Source: CAWKEY01 sp963696315 (GTDB lineage: Bacteria; Pseudomonadota; Gammaproteobacteria; Methylococcales; Methylomonadaceae). From it: a DNA stretch of 64,000 nucleotides. The position numbers and the translations under genes were made by a program. Below are positions 19,153-27,473 of the stretch, piece by piece (position 1 is the stretch's first letter; every line of letters begins with the position of its first letter). Below the pieces are notes generated by a model. It saw nothing but the letters and a program-made list of their open reading frames with translations, was not told where the DNA came from and did not search any database. The stretch is from contig CAVOJU010000030.1 in assembly GCA_963696315.1 (NCBI GenBank), positions 62,001-126,000 of the forward strand, written 5' to 3'.

Positions 19153-20256
19153 CTAGTAAGCTGGTGGGACCGGAACCGGTCTGCTAGGCTGCGGCCCGCG
19201 GTAATAACCGGGCGAGCCCTGGCTCGAGGGAGCTGAGGCCGGCGCTGCTGTTGACACAGGCCCTGTTGCAGCAGCTGATGCGCTGGTTGGCATGACTTCT
19301 TCCAGAGGCGGGAAACGTTCATAGACCGGTGCAGGCACACCATCCTGCGCTTTCAGCACATCGGTTAGAGCCTGTTGGTCAAAAGCCGGCATTTCCATAT
19401 TATTGGCTTTTTCCATAAGCGTCATGGCTTGGGCCATGCGCTCTTCCAGCGTTGTTTCCTCGTTCTCCAGATCAGGATGCACCTCAACATACAGTTTGTT
19501 GTTCAACCAGCCCACCTTGATCTGCTGCTTGACGATATAGACCGGTGTACCGACAGGAACCATATTGTATAGCTCTTCAATATCTTCAGGATACATACGC
19601 ACACAGCCGTGCGTAATCTGCATCCCGATGCCAAAGATTTTGTCTATATCGGTGCCGTGTATCCGGTATTCGCCTGGCAAAGCCAGATGCAGCGCATAAG
19701 CGCCCAGCGGGTTATTCGGGCCGGGCGGCACGACAGCTGGCAGGGGGTCGCCCATGGCCGCATGTTCGCGCCGGATGGATTCTGGCGGATGCCATGAAGG
19801 ATCCTTGACTTTTTTTGCCACTTTGGTCATCCCCAACGGCGTTTGCCAGTCTTGCCGGCCGATGCCATGGGCATAGGATTTAATCACCCTCGGCATACCG
19901 GGCTGCGCCGGCGGGTAATAATACATGCGGTATTCAGCGATATTCAAGGTAATGCCATTATGCGGCGAATCCGGCAAAATTCGTCTGTTCGGCAAAGACA
20001 CAATTTCATTTTTTTTCACATGCCAGCGGTCAATATCCGGATTCAGGCGCACCACTTCGGCCTGCCCCAAATTAAAGCGGCGAGCCACATCCAGCAAGGT
20101 TTCTTCTTCAGGGGATTGCGTTACCGCGATACCATCAGGATATTCAGTGATGATGTTGTCATTGGGGTTTTCCGGCCAGGAATAAGTGGTGGCAAGAGCG
20201 CCGTCAGCCATGGCAAAGCATGCAATCGAAACAGCGATTAAAGTACGAATGTTCAT
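19153..20256 (-). CDS. L,D-transpeptidase (YkuD/ErfK family)
   Basis: The product has 367 residues. It has a signal peptide (cleavage near GALATTYSW), a LysM-like segment (about residues 50-95: LLDVARRFNLGQAEVVRLNP), then the YkuD catalytic domain. The catalytic signature is H..(HGTDIDKIFGIGMQ)ITHGCVRMYPEDIE, where the Cys of HGCVRM is the nucleophile. The C-terminal 60 residues are Pro/Ala/Ser-rich and probably disordered. Enzymes of this ErfK/YbiS group either attach Braun-type lipoprotein to peptidoglycan or make 3-3 crosslinks in the periplasm; which applies here cannot be decided. Confidence 0.93.
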   Translation of the reverse strand: MNIRTLIAVSIACFAMADGALATTYSWPENPNDNIITEYPDGIAVTQSPEEETLLDVARRFNLGQAEVVRLNPDIDRWHVKKNEIVSLPNRRILPDSPHNGITLNIAEYRMYYYPPAQPGMPRVIKSYAHGIGRQDWQTPLGMTKVAKKVKDPSWHPPESIRREHAAMGDPLPAVVPPGPNNPLGAYALHLALPGEYRIHGTDIDKIFGIGMQITHGCVRMYPEDIEELYNMVPVGTPVYIVKQQIKVGWLNNKLYVEVHPDLENEETTLEERMAQAMTLMEKANNMEMPAFDQQALTDVLKAQDGVPAPVYERFPPLEEVMPTSASAAATGPVSTAAPASAPSSQGSPGYYRGPQPSRPVPVPPAY

Positions 20257-20614
20257 TACGTTAAGTTTCTCAGTAATAATATGAAGATAACTGCTAACAA
20301 ATGACCATTTAAACAGGCAAAAGTGCCGCAGTTTACGCGCCGTCGTCGGCGATAGGTCAGTATAGCAACAAACTGTAGCATCAACACAACGGCAGATTCT
20401 AACATGCTACATCGCTATAAGCCTAGTACGTCAGCCATATAATGCGAGCTGAAGCGAAGGGGGTTGATAAAAAACCATTGAGAACCAACAAACATTATAA
20501 TGAGCCAGGCCGTATCGGTTGGTTGGTTCAAGTAAACGGCAGTTGACCCGTTTCCTGGTTTAACCGGGACTTAAATTCATGTGAAGCAACCGCTTTAAAC
20601 TCTGCGAGAATAAA
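20257..20614. other. Gene-free spacer between L,D-transpeptidase and SirB2 genes
   Basis: This 358-bp divergent region holds no convincing gene. An inverted repeat GAACCAAC (20482-20489) and GTTGGTTC (20522-20529) has a 32-nt loop including ATTATAAT. Promoters for both divergent genes are expected here, but I cannot define them with confidence. Confidence 0.4.
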
Positions 20615-20977
20615 ATGCTTAAAATTTTTCACCTCACTTTTATTATGCTGTCGCTGTTCAGTTTTATCGGACGTGTCCTTTTGTCCGAAACCCGGCCGGA
20701 AATACTCAAACAAAAAGCGCTCAAAATCGCGCCGCATGTGATCGATACCTTATTATTGGTCAGCGGTATCGCGCTGGTTATTCAAGGACAATGGCTGTCC
20801 GCCGAATACGGCTGGATTGTAGCTAAAATAATCGCATTACTGGCTTATGTTGGTTTAGGCGTGGTGGTCATGCATAATCGGGGCACGCTGCGATGGCTGG
20901 CATTTGCCGGCGCCATGGCCTGTTTTGCCTATATTGGAATGGTCGCCGTCAGCAAGAACGCTGGGTTCTTTTTATAA
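20615..20977 (+). CDS. SirB2-family inner-membrane protein
   Basis: The product has 120 residues, a small integral membrane protein with four hydrophobic segments (about residues 5-20, 43-60, 68-86 and 94-112). The pattern LKIFHLTFIMLSLFSFIGR, then a charged ARP-like turn and APHVIDTLLLVSGIAL, is typical of SirB2. The family was named as a regulator of invasion genes in Salmonella, but its molecular function is unknown. Its stop codon overlaps the 3' end of the convergent phosphorylase-like gene by 6 bp. Confidence 0.85.
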   Translation: MLKIFHLTFIMLSLFSFIGRVLLSETRPEILKQKALKIAPHVIDTLLLVSGIALVIQGQWLSAEYGWIVAKIIALLAYVGLGVVVMHNRGTLRWLAFAGAMACFAYIGMVAVSKNAGFFL

Positions 20978-21799
20978 ACAGAAATCTGTTTTATTGATTT
21001 CCAGCTCCAGCCAGCACAGCACGTCTTTGCCTTTGGTGAAGCTCATGCCTTCAAGTTTCAGCGCCTGGCCGTCTGTTAAAACGGCCCAGCGCGCCAGCTG
21101 GTTTTGTAGTTGCAGTTGCTCACTGACACTAAAGCGATAGTCATTTATCAGCTGCTTGAAGTGTTGGGGCTCCGCTGTATGAAGCACTGCAGCCAGTGCC
21201 GCTGTCTTGGTCATGACGGTTTCAAGGCTTGAGATATGCGCCGCTATTAATTCTGAAACCTGTTTAGGCTGCAGGTTTATTGCGGGTGACAGTTGATTAT
21301 CGGAAATCACTTTCAGACACTGGATGAGCTCGCCGGAAGTGAAGCGGCTTGCGGTTTCATAAAAAGCCGAGGCTTCCATGTCGTACAGATGCGGCTGATC
21401 GTATGCAAGCTGCGGTATTGATGCCGTTTGCACGCTGCCTTTGGCGCAGGGCGGCTTGAAAAGCAGTGGCGGATAATGGTTTCTCCCGCTGTCCCGGTCA
21501 ATAATTTTATCGATTAAGAACAGCCTTCCCAGGGCGTGATCTTTATGGCCTGCAATGCCAATATTCATAAGCACCGGATGCGGCAACGCAGCAAACAGGG
21601 CTTGTGTATAAGCGATGCCGGCAGCCATTGCGCTTTTTCCCGGGCCGGTTACCGTCAGGCAAATCTCAGCGTTGATATAAACGGCAAAAGGCTGTATGGC
21701 GGTAGCTTTCTTTAAACTGAAATGTGCAACAAGCGGTTTGGCTTCGCATGGCAATGCCGTGTAAATAAACAATGTGCAGGGTTTAGGTGACTTCATCAA
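20972..21799 (-). CDS. Nucleoside phosphorylase / MTA nucleosidase-like protein
   Basis: The product has 275 residues. Family features of the PNP_UDP_1 fold are present: an N-terminal ALPCEAKPL segment, VTGPGKSAMAAG, LMNIGIAGH and the ribose-binding DMEASAFYETA, where Met-Glu contacts the sugar in MTA/SAH nucleosidases. The catalytic Asp expected after a second conserved segment appears as VISDNQLSP. The C-terminal 80 residues have no clear match and are longer than in classical MTA nucleosidase. A substrate such as MTA, SAH or another nucleoside is possible. It lies 10 kb from mtnBCD, so a shared role in methionine salvage is conceivable but not shown. Confidence 0.7.
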   Translation of the reverse strand: MMKSPKPCTLFIYTALPCEAKPLVAHFSLKKATAIQPFAVYINAEICLTVTGPGKSAMAAGIAYTQALFAALPHPVLMNIGIAGHKDHALGRLFLIDKIIDRDSGRNHYPPLLFKPPCAKGSVQTASIPQLAYDQPHLYDMEASAFYETASRFTSGELIQCLKVISDNQLSPAINLQPKQVSELIAAHISSLETVMTKTAALAAVLHTAEPQHFKQLINDYRFSVSEQLQLQNQLARWAVLTDGQALKLEGMSFTKGKDVLCWLELEINKTDFCL

Positions 21800-21926
21800 G
21801 GCATTAGTCGGCTGAGCTAAAGGGTGGTAACTGATAAAAATGCTATATTTTTTAGTGAATTGTTGAAGTTTGTTAGTAAATGACCTAAATTTAATCTGCC
21901 AAACAAAATAAAAAAGAGGGGGGCTT

Positions 21927-22373
21927 ATGTCCGCAGTCCAGAATCAACCAGAAAGAAGGCAACAGGCTTCTCAACTGATAGCCGAGCTACAAAATGAAAG
22001 ACATCAGGTCTGGTCTTTATATTGTCATGTTGCTGAATTAAAGCCATTTTCTTCGCATGCAACAGTCAACAAGGTGCTAAACCGTTTCTCCCAACTGCTG
22101 ATTGATTACGTTTCTCTCGGCCATTTTGGCATTTATGAACGTTTGCTGGCCGGTAATGAGCGCCGTGAGCGCGTGCTGTCAGTTGCGAAAGATATTTATC
22201 CTGAATTTTCGGCAACGACTGACGCGGCCGTTCAGTTTAACGATAAATATGCGAATGCCGCCAACAACAATAGTTTTATTGATGATCTGGAGCTGGATTT
22301 GTCCACATTAGGAGAAAATCTGGCGAAAAGAATCGATCTCGAAGACCAGCTTTGCGCGTTGATGCAGCAATAA
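21927..22373 (+). CDS. rsd: Rsd/AlgQ-family anti-sigma-70 factor
   Basis: The product has 148 residues, close to Rsd (158) and AlgQ (160). The family pattern is visible: QVWSLYCHVAELKP in the first half and FSQLLIDYVSLGHFGIYERLL in the central helix. Rsd binds sigma-70 region 4 and frees core RNA polymerase for alternative sigma factors in stationary phase; AlgQ affects alginate genes. The start ATG is preceded by a clear Shine-Dalgarno region (aagaggggggct). It is a single gene, convergent with sixA. Confidence 0.85.
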   Translation: MSAVQNQPERRQQASQLIAELQNERHQVWSLYCHVAELKPFSSHATVNKVLNRFSQLLIDYVSLGHFGIYERLLAGNERRERVLSVAKDIYPEFSATTDAAVQFNDKYANAANNNSFIDDLELDLSTLGENLAKRIDLEDQLCALMQQ

Positions 22374-22432
22374 CTTGAGAATGGTCAGCACCATCTGTTT
22401 TCCCTGCAGCAGCGATGTTGCTCGCTAACTGC

Positions 22433-22456
22433 CGCCGCTACCTGGACGTAGCGGCG
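22433..22456. terminator. Stem-loop between convergent rsd and sixA
   Basis: CGCCGCTAC (22433-22441) and GTAGCGGCG (22448-22456) form a perfect 9-bp stem with a 6-nt loop about 60 bp after the rsd stop. No T tract follows, so it may need a helper factor, or may protect mRNA ends. Confidence 0.5.
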
Positions 22457-22514
22457 TTGCTAAAGATCACCTGGACTAGCCATAATCAGGGTTGAAACCA
22501 GTTGCATTCTTCGC

Positions 22515-23033
22515 CTAGCCGTCAGCATGTAAACTCGCTGACCGGGTAATGCTTAACAATTGCGCGCAATGGCTTTGCAGATTCTGCCAGTCGTCCGGTA
22601 ATCGCAATCTTGCCAGGGTTGCGGTTGCCATCAGTTTGCCATCATCGTCCCGCTGCACACCTTCCACCAAATCCATTAACAAGTCTTCCAGGCCGGGATT
22701 GTGGCCCACCAGCAATATGCGCTGAGGAAACGTCGGACAGCCGGCCAGCACTTTTTTTAGCGACTCCATGCCGGCTTCGTAGATCAGGTCGTCAAAGTGC
22801 AGCACCTGACGCTTCTTAAGTTTCAAGCCTTTACAGACCTTTTCGGCAGTCTCGCTGGCACGTTGGGCGGGTGAGCTGACAATCCAGTCTGGGCACAGCT
22901 GCTGCTCCAGCAGCCATTCGCCCATGCGCAGCGCGGCTTTTTTACCGCGTTTTTTCAATGGCCGGTTAACGTCTGCCACACCTTCCGGCCAATCGGATTT
23001 TGCGTGCCTTAATAACAGTAGTTCTCTAGCCAT
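22515..23033 (-). CDS. sixA: Phosphohistidine phosphatase SixA-like
   Basis: The product has 172 residues, a small histidine-phosphatase fold protein. The catalytic RHG-type motif is LLLRHAKSDWPEG at the N-terminus, where the phospho-accepting His is followed by Ala-Lys as in SixA. The second conserved pieces are SSPAQRASETAE and LLVGHNPGLEDLL, the His of GHNP being the second catalytic His. SixA removes phosphate from His residues of phosphotransfer proteins, for example the nitrogen PTS protein NPr in E. coli. The partner here is unknown. Confidence 0.88.
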   Translation of the reverse strand: MARELLLLRHAKSDWPEGVADVNRPLKKRGKKAALRMGEWLLEQQLCPDWIVSSPAQRASETAEKVCKGLKLKKRQVLHFDDLIYEAGMESLKKVLAGCPTFPQRILLVGHNPGLEDLLMDLVEGVQRDDDGKLMATATLARLRLPDDWQNLQSHCAQLLSITRSASLHADG

Positions 23034-23157
23034 GTTGTTTCTCCCGTATCAAACCAAATCATAGTTAAGCATAGCGCATTATGACATTTCACATTACTGA
23101 CACATTCCGTCTCTACAATTCCGGGCAACCACTGATATATAGCCAGGAAACCCTCGC

Positions 23158-24882
23158 ATGATAGATGCCGAACGCATTCTCCAGGAAACCTACCCCGATT
23201 TCAAACTGGGTAAAGACAACAAGCTGGTGATCAAAGCGCTGAAAAAATTGCTTCACGAAGACGACTTTAACGACGTTATCCGCAAAAACCAGCATCTACG
23301 CGGCTTTGCCTTTCTCGACAAGCTGCTGGCTTATTTCAAATTCAATTACCAGATCGATAACGATTCATACAACAACATCCCCTCTGAAGGCCGCCTGCTG
23401 ATTGTCGCCAATCATCCGATCGGCACCCTGGACGGCCTGGCTTTGGTCAAGCTGATCCGTTCGGTGCGGCCGGATGTGCGGATCGTCGCCAACCGGGTGT
23501 TGTCACACATGCAGCCGCTACAATCGATATTTTTGCCGGTCGATGTGATGTCTGGCAAAAAACAATTCAAAGACAGCTACAAAGCCATGCTTGAAGCGCT
23601 GGACAACGAGGAAGCTATCATCCTTTTCCCGGCGGGCGAAGTGTCGCGCATTACTCCCAATGGCGTCCGTGACGGTGATTGGCAAAGCGGCTTCATCAAG
23701 CTGGCGAAAAAAGCGCACTGTCCTGTTCTGCCAATTCATATCAAGGCCAAGAATTCCGCATTGTTTTATAGCATGTCGACGCTGTACAAGCCGCTGGGTA
23801 CGATGTTGCTGGTCAAGGAGATGTTCAATAAAAAGAACCAGGAAATCAAATTCCAGGTGGGGCCAGCGATTCCTTATGCGGTGATTGCCGATAGTGAAGA
23901 CAGCAGCAAGCAGCTATGCAAGCGCTTCCGCAAACATGTCCTGAATCTGGGTAAGAAGCATAAAAAACCTTTATTCGACACGGTGGCAACCGTTGTCCAT
24001 CCTGTCAATGCCAAAGCCGTTAAGAAAGCGCTGTACCGGTCACGCTTGCTCGGCGAAACCCGTGACGGCAAAAAGATTTTTCTCTACCAGTTTCAGGATG
24101 ACTGTCCGGTGATGCGGGAAATTGCCCGCCTGCGCGAACTCACCTTCAGAACCGTGGAGGAGGGCACCGGTTTGGCGCTGGATCTGGATAAGTTTGATGT
24201 TTATTACAGCCATGTTGTGTTGTGGGATGATAACGATCTGGAAATTGTCGGCGCCTACCGCATCGGCGAAGGGCCGAAGATTATGGCGGATTACGGCATT
24301 GAGGGCTTTTATACGCATACCCTGTTTGATCTGCAGGGCGAATTTGCCGATTATCTGCCCTTCAGTATTGAGCTGGGCCGCAGTTTTGTGCAACCGCGTT
24401 ATTGGGGGCAGCACAGCCTGGATTACCTTTGGTATGGCATCGGCGCTTACCTGCGGGAGCAGCCCGAAATCAAATATCTGTTCGGCCCGGTCAGTATCAG
24501 CAACGCCTACCCGCAACTGGCTAAAGAGCTCATCATCGGCTTTTACCAGCAACAATGCGGCAGCAGCAGTCTGCCTTCCGCCAAGGCGCGCATGCCGTTC
24601 GTCATATCCGAGCAGTGTCAGCAATTTGCCGCCAGCGAGTTCAGCGACGATTATCCCATCAGCTTTAAAGTTCTGAACAGCGAACTGAAAAAACTCGGCG
24701 TTAAAGTGCCGACGCTGTATAAACAATATGTCGAGTTGTGCGTGGACAAGGGCTGCCACTTCATCGACTTTAACGTTGACCCGGATTTTAACAATTGTAT
24801 CGACAGCCTGGTCATGGTCGAAATCGACAAAATCGCCCCCAAGAAGCGGCTGCGCTATATTGAAAAACCGATAGCCTGCTGA
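23158..24882 (+). CDS. olsF: Bifunctional acyltransferase, OlsF-like ornithine-lipid synthase
   Basis: The product has 574 residues with two acyltransferase units. The N-terminal half (about residues 60-270) is a PlsC-type domain: NHPIGTLDGLAL is the HX4D acyltransfer motif and LFPAGEVSRI the EGxxS-like acceptor motif. The C-terminal half (about 300-570) is a GNAT/OlsB-like N-acyltransferase with REIARLRELTFR and a mixed beta core. The order PlsC-like then OlsB-like matches OlsF, known to make ornithine lipids in Serratia and Flavobacterium: one half N-acylates ornithine and the other adds the second acyl chain. Phosphate-free ornithine lipids often replace phospholipids under phosphate limitation, which fits the nearby phoU/phoA genes. 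The product has not been shown here. Confidence 0.82.
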   Translation: MIDAERILQETYPDFKLGKDNKLVIKALKKLLHEDDFNDVIRKNQHLRGFAFLDKLLAYFKFNYQIDNDSYNNIPSEGRLLIVANHPIGTLDGLALVKLIRSVRPDVRIVANRVLSHMQPLQSIFLPVDVMSGKKQFKDSYKAMLEALDNEEAIILFPAGEVSRITPNGVRDGDWQSGFIKLAKKAHCPVLPIHIKAKNSALFYSMSTLYKPLGTMLLVKEMFNKKNQEIKFQVGPAIPYAVIADSEDSSKQLCKRFRKHVLNLGKKHKKPLFDTVATVVHPVNAKAVKKALYRSRLLGETRDGKKIFLYQFQDDCPVMREIARLRELTFRTVEEGTGLALDLDKFDVYYSHVVLWDDNDLEIVGAYRIGEGPKIMADYGIEGFYTHTLFDLQGEFADYLPFSIELGRSFVQPRYWGQHSLDYLWYGIGAYLREQPEIKYLFGPVSISNAYPQLAKELIIGFYQQQCGSSSLPSAKARMPFVISEQCQQFAASEFSDDYPISFKVLNSELKKLGVKVPTLYKQYVELCVDKGCHFIDFNVDPDFNNCIDSLVMVEIDKIAPKKRLRYIEKPIAC

Positions 24883-24884
24883 GC

Positions 24885-26087
24885 GTGACATTGAGGGACA
24901 AAACCTTTCCGGAGCTGGCGCAACTGGAACAGATCATTGCCCAGCTTGGCGATCGGGCGCAGGTTGAAATCGTTGAGCGCATTGTCTATCAGGGACGCCA
25001 GTTTCCTGTGTACTGCATTACCTTGGGATCGCAGCGCCCGGACGTGCCGGTTATCGCCTATTTCGGCGGCGTGCATGGCCTGGAGAAAATCGGCTCGCAA
25101 GTCCTGCTGGCGTATTTGCAAACCATTGTGCAACTGCTCGATTGGGATAAAGAGTTTGCCGCCCGTCTGGAAAAATCGCGGCTGGTGTTCATGCCCATCG
25201 TCAATCCCGCCGGCGTGTTTCGTGGCAGCCGTTGCAACGCCAATGGCGTGGATTTGATGCGCAATGCTCCGATAGAGGGTGTTGGCAAAATCAAGCTATA
25301 CAGCGGTCATCGCATTAGCCCGCGTTTGCCGTGGTATCGCGGCGAGCAGACGCACATGGAAAAGGAAGCCCAGGCCTTGTGCCAGGTGGTGCGGCAGCAA
25401 ATAAGCCGCTCCCCCTTGACCATTGCGGTTGATTTGCACTCGGGATTTGGCATTCATGATCGCGTGTGGTTCCCCTATGCGTCTTGCAAAAAACCGTTTG
25501 CATCACTAGCCGAAGCTTACGCACTGAAAAACCTGTTCGAACAATGCTATCCGCATCATTTCTACAAAATTGAACCGATGAGCCATGAATATGTGATCAG
25601 CGGTGATTTATGGGATTATCTATATGATGAGTTTTTACAGCAGGCGAACAATAACGCGGTGTTTATGCCGTTAACGCTGGAAATGGGTTCCTGGCTCTGG
25701 CTGCGCAAAAGCCCCATGCACCTGTTTTTGCGTCACGGCCTGTTTCATCCGGTTTTGCCGCATCGGCAGCAACGCATCATGCGGCGGCATTTGATTTTGT
25801 TCGACTTTCTTTACCGTGCGGCCCTTTACCCGCAAAAGTGGACAGGCTTGCCGCCAGCGCAGCGTCTGGCTTATCAGCAACAAGCCTATGCAGCTTTGGT
25901 ATGCATGAGGGCATTGGCCAAAACTGGCTGTTATTGCGCGGGCTGTCCAGGGAATCCGCGCACTGGGGCGATTTTGCGCCGATGCTGCGGGCAGCCTTTC
26001 CCGGAGCACAAGTCCATACGCTGGATTTGCCCGGTACCGGGCGCTTTCATGATCAACTCAGCCCGTGCCGCATTGAAGACATTCTGA
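24885..26087 (+). CDS. M14/DUF2817-type zinc carboxypeptidase family protein
   Basis: The product begins at a GTG (24885) two bases after the olsF stop. Metal-binding features of the M14 family are visible: GGVHGLEKIG (HxxE), then DLHSGFGIHD (third zinc ligand) and the late LEMGSW with a catalytic Glu. The real C-terminus is uncertain: the frame runs 187 bp into the following hydrolase gene, and the last 60 residues look like out-of-frame hydrolase sequence. If base 25904 were A instead of C, a TGA would stop this gene in a classic ATGA overlap with the hydrolase ATG at 25901. A mutated stop or a sequence error is therefore likely. The peptide substrate is unknown. Confidence 0.8.
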   Translation: MTLRDKTFPELAQLEQIIAQLGDRAQVEIVERIVYQGRQFPVYCITLGSQRPDVPVIAYFGGVHGLEKIGSQVLLAYLQTIVQLLDWDKEFAARLEKSRLVFMPIVNPAGVFRGSRCNANGVDLMRNAPIEGVGKIKLYSGHRISPRLPWYRGEQTHMEKEAQALCQVVRQQISRSPLTIAVDLHSGFGIHDRVWFPYASCKKPFASLAEAYALKNLFEQCYPHHFYKIEPMSHEYVISGDLWDYLYDEFLQQANNNAVFMPLTLEMGSWLWLRKSPMHLFLRHGLFHPVLPHRQQRIMRRHLILFDFLYRAALYPQKWTGLPPAQRLAYQQQAYAALVCMRALAKTGCYCAGCPGNPRTGAILRRCCGQPFPEHKSIRWICPVPGAFMINSARAALKTF

Positions 26088-26671
26088 CAACGGCACGCGC
26101 GCAAGCCATGCGCGGCGGATTGCTGCACCAACCGGTTACCCTGCTGGCCTTGTCGCTGGGCGGGATGGTGGCGTGGGAGTGGCTCCGGCAGCATCCACAG
26201 GATGTGTGTGCCGGGGTGCTGATCAATAGCAGCTTTGCCAGCCTCAGTCCGTTTTATCAACGGCTGCGCTGGCAAAGTTACCGGCAATTTGTCCGTCTGC
26301 TGGCAGCGAAGACCGCCTATGACAGAGAATTGGGCATTGTGCGCCTGGTCAGCAATCGCTGCGATCAGGAACGTACCGCTGTGGCCTGGGCCTGGGCAGG
26401 CATTCACCAGCAGCGGCCGATCAGCCTGGAAAACAGTTTCCGGCAACTCTGCGCCGCGGCGTGGTATCGCCCCGGTAACGGCAATGCCAATAAACCTGTT
26501 TTGTTGTTAAACAGTCTCGGCGACCGCCTGGTTTCGCCTGCCTGCTCGGCCGCCATTCAACACAAGTGGCGCCTGGAATTGCGCAGTCACCCGAGTGCGG
26601 GGCACGATTTGCCCCTGGATGCGGGCGATTGGGTGATTGAACAATTAAAAATCTGGGCGGCGCCCGGCTGA
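25901..26671 (+). CDS. Alpha/beta hydrolase
   Basis: The product has 256 residues from the ATG at 25901 (MHEGIGQNWLLLRGLSRE). A longer frame opens at 25838, but the upstream residues do not look like this family. An alpha/beta hydrolase fold is indicated by WLLLRGLSRESAHWGDF, the oxyanion-region DLPGTGRF, the nucleophile elbow LALSLGGMVAW (G-x-S-x-G type: LSLGG) and a late His in SAGHDLPLD. The Asp of the triad probably lies in SLGDRLV. Probably an esterase or lipase-like enzyme. It is coupled to the carboxypeptidase gene upstream and converges with phoU. Confidence 0.8.
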   Translation: MHEGIGQNWLLLRGLSRESAHWGDFAPMLRAAFPGAQVHTLDLPGTGRFHDQLSPCRIEDILTTARAQAMRGGLLHQPVTLLALSLGGMVAWEWLRQHPQDVCAGVLINSSFASLSPFYQRLRWQSYRQFVRLLAAKTAYDRELGIVRLVSNRCDQERTAVAWAWAGIHQQRPISLENSFRQLCAAAWYRPGNGNANKPVLLLNSLGDRLVSPACSAAIQHKWRLELRSHPSAGHDLPLDAGDWVIEQLKIWAAPG

Positions 26672-26694
26672 TTGCAGACAGGTATTACAGGGGC

Positions 26695-27411
26695 TCAGCT
26701 TTCTAACGCAATTCTGCCATGCCGGACATCAATGCCATCAATCATGAATATCAGGTATTCGGCAATGTTTTTGCAATGCTCGCCACAGCGCTCCAAAGAT
26801 TTCATAATCTGCAGTATATACAGCGCCCGCCCGATCAGGGATACATCCTGCACCAGACAAGCCAGTTGATGCTTGATGCCTTCCTGCAATTCGTCTTCGC
26901 AGTCGCGATCAGACCGCAATAGCGTATAGGCTTGATTTGATTGCCCAGTTGTGAAATCGCCCTTCAGCTTAGCGAGCATGTCTTTGATCAGATGAGCCAT
27001 TTTAACGATGTCTACCAAGAGCTTGGGATTGGGAACGCTGGTTCTCGGCTCGAATAACATCAAGATCATCCGGGCACAATAGGCTATTTCGTTGCCGGTT
27101 TTTTCCAGCTCGACGACCATTTTGGACGTTGCAATAACGGCGCGCAAATCGTTGGCCACGGGACAGTGCCGGGCGAGCACTGCCTGCACTTCACTATCGA
27201 TTTTGATTTCAAAATGGTTGACTTCGTTGTCCCGGGAGATGACTTTTGATGCCAGCTTGATGTCGCCGTCTTCAAGCGCCTGCATGGCTTGCTCGAGCTG
27301 GGAAATCAGCAGGTCGAGCATCGCCAGGATCAGTGCGCGTAAATGCTCCAGTTCGCCATCAAAAAAATGTAGGGTATGTTGTTTGCTGCTATTGCTGTCT
27401 TCAATTGCCAT
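26695..27411 (-). CDS. phoU: Phosphate-signalling regulator PhoU
   Basis: The product has 238 residues, standard for PhoU, with two three-helix repeats. Each repeat carries acidic E/D-x-x-x-D metal-binding patterns (here SRDNEVNHFEIKIDSE and RSDRDCEDELQEG). PhoU connects the PstSCAB phosphate transporter to the PhoR-PhoB two-component system and restrains the Pho response when phosphate is plentiful. No pst or phoBR genes are in the window. It lies 62 bp downstream of a lipoprotein gene and is followed by the convergent hydrolase gene. Confidence 0.95.
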   Translation of the reverse strand: MAIEDSNSSKQHTLHFFDGELEHLRALILAMLDLLISQLEQAMQALEDGDIKLASKVISRDNEVNHFEIKIDSEVQAVLARHCPVANDLRAVIATSKMVVELEKTGNEIAYCARMILMLFEPRTSVPNPKLLVDIVKMAHLIKDMLAKLKGDFTTGQSNQAYTLLRSDRDCEDELQEGIKHQLACLVQDVSLIGRALYILQIMKSLERCGEHCKNIAEYLIFMIDGIDVRHGRIALES

Positions 27412-27473
27412 AGGATCTCTCGAAAAATTGTCGCGTCACCGGGAATGCCAGAAAACTTGAATGCCTATCGCCG

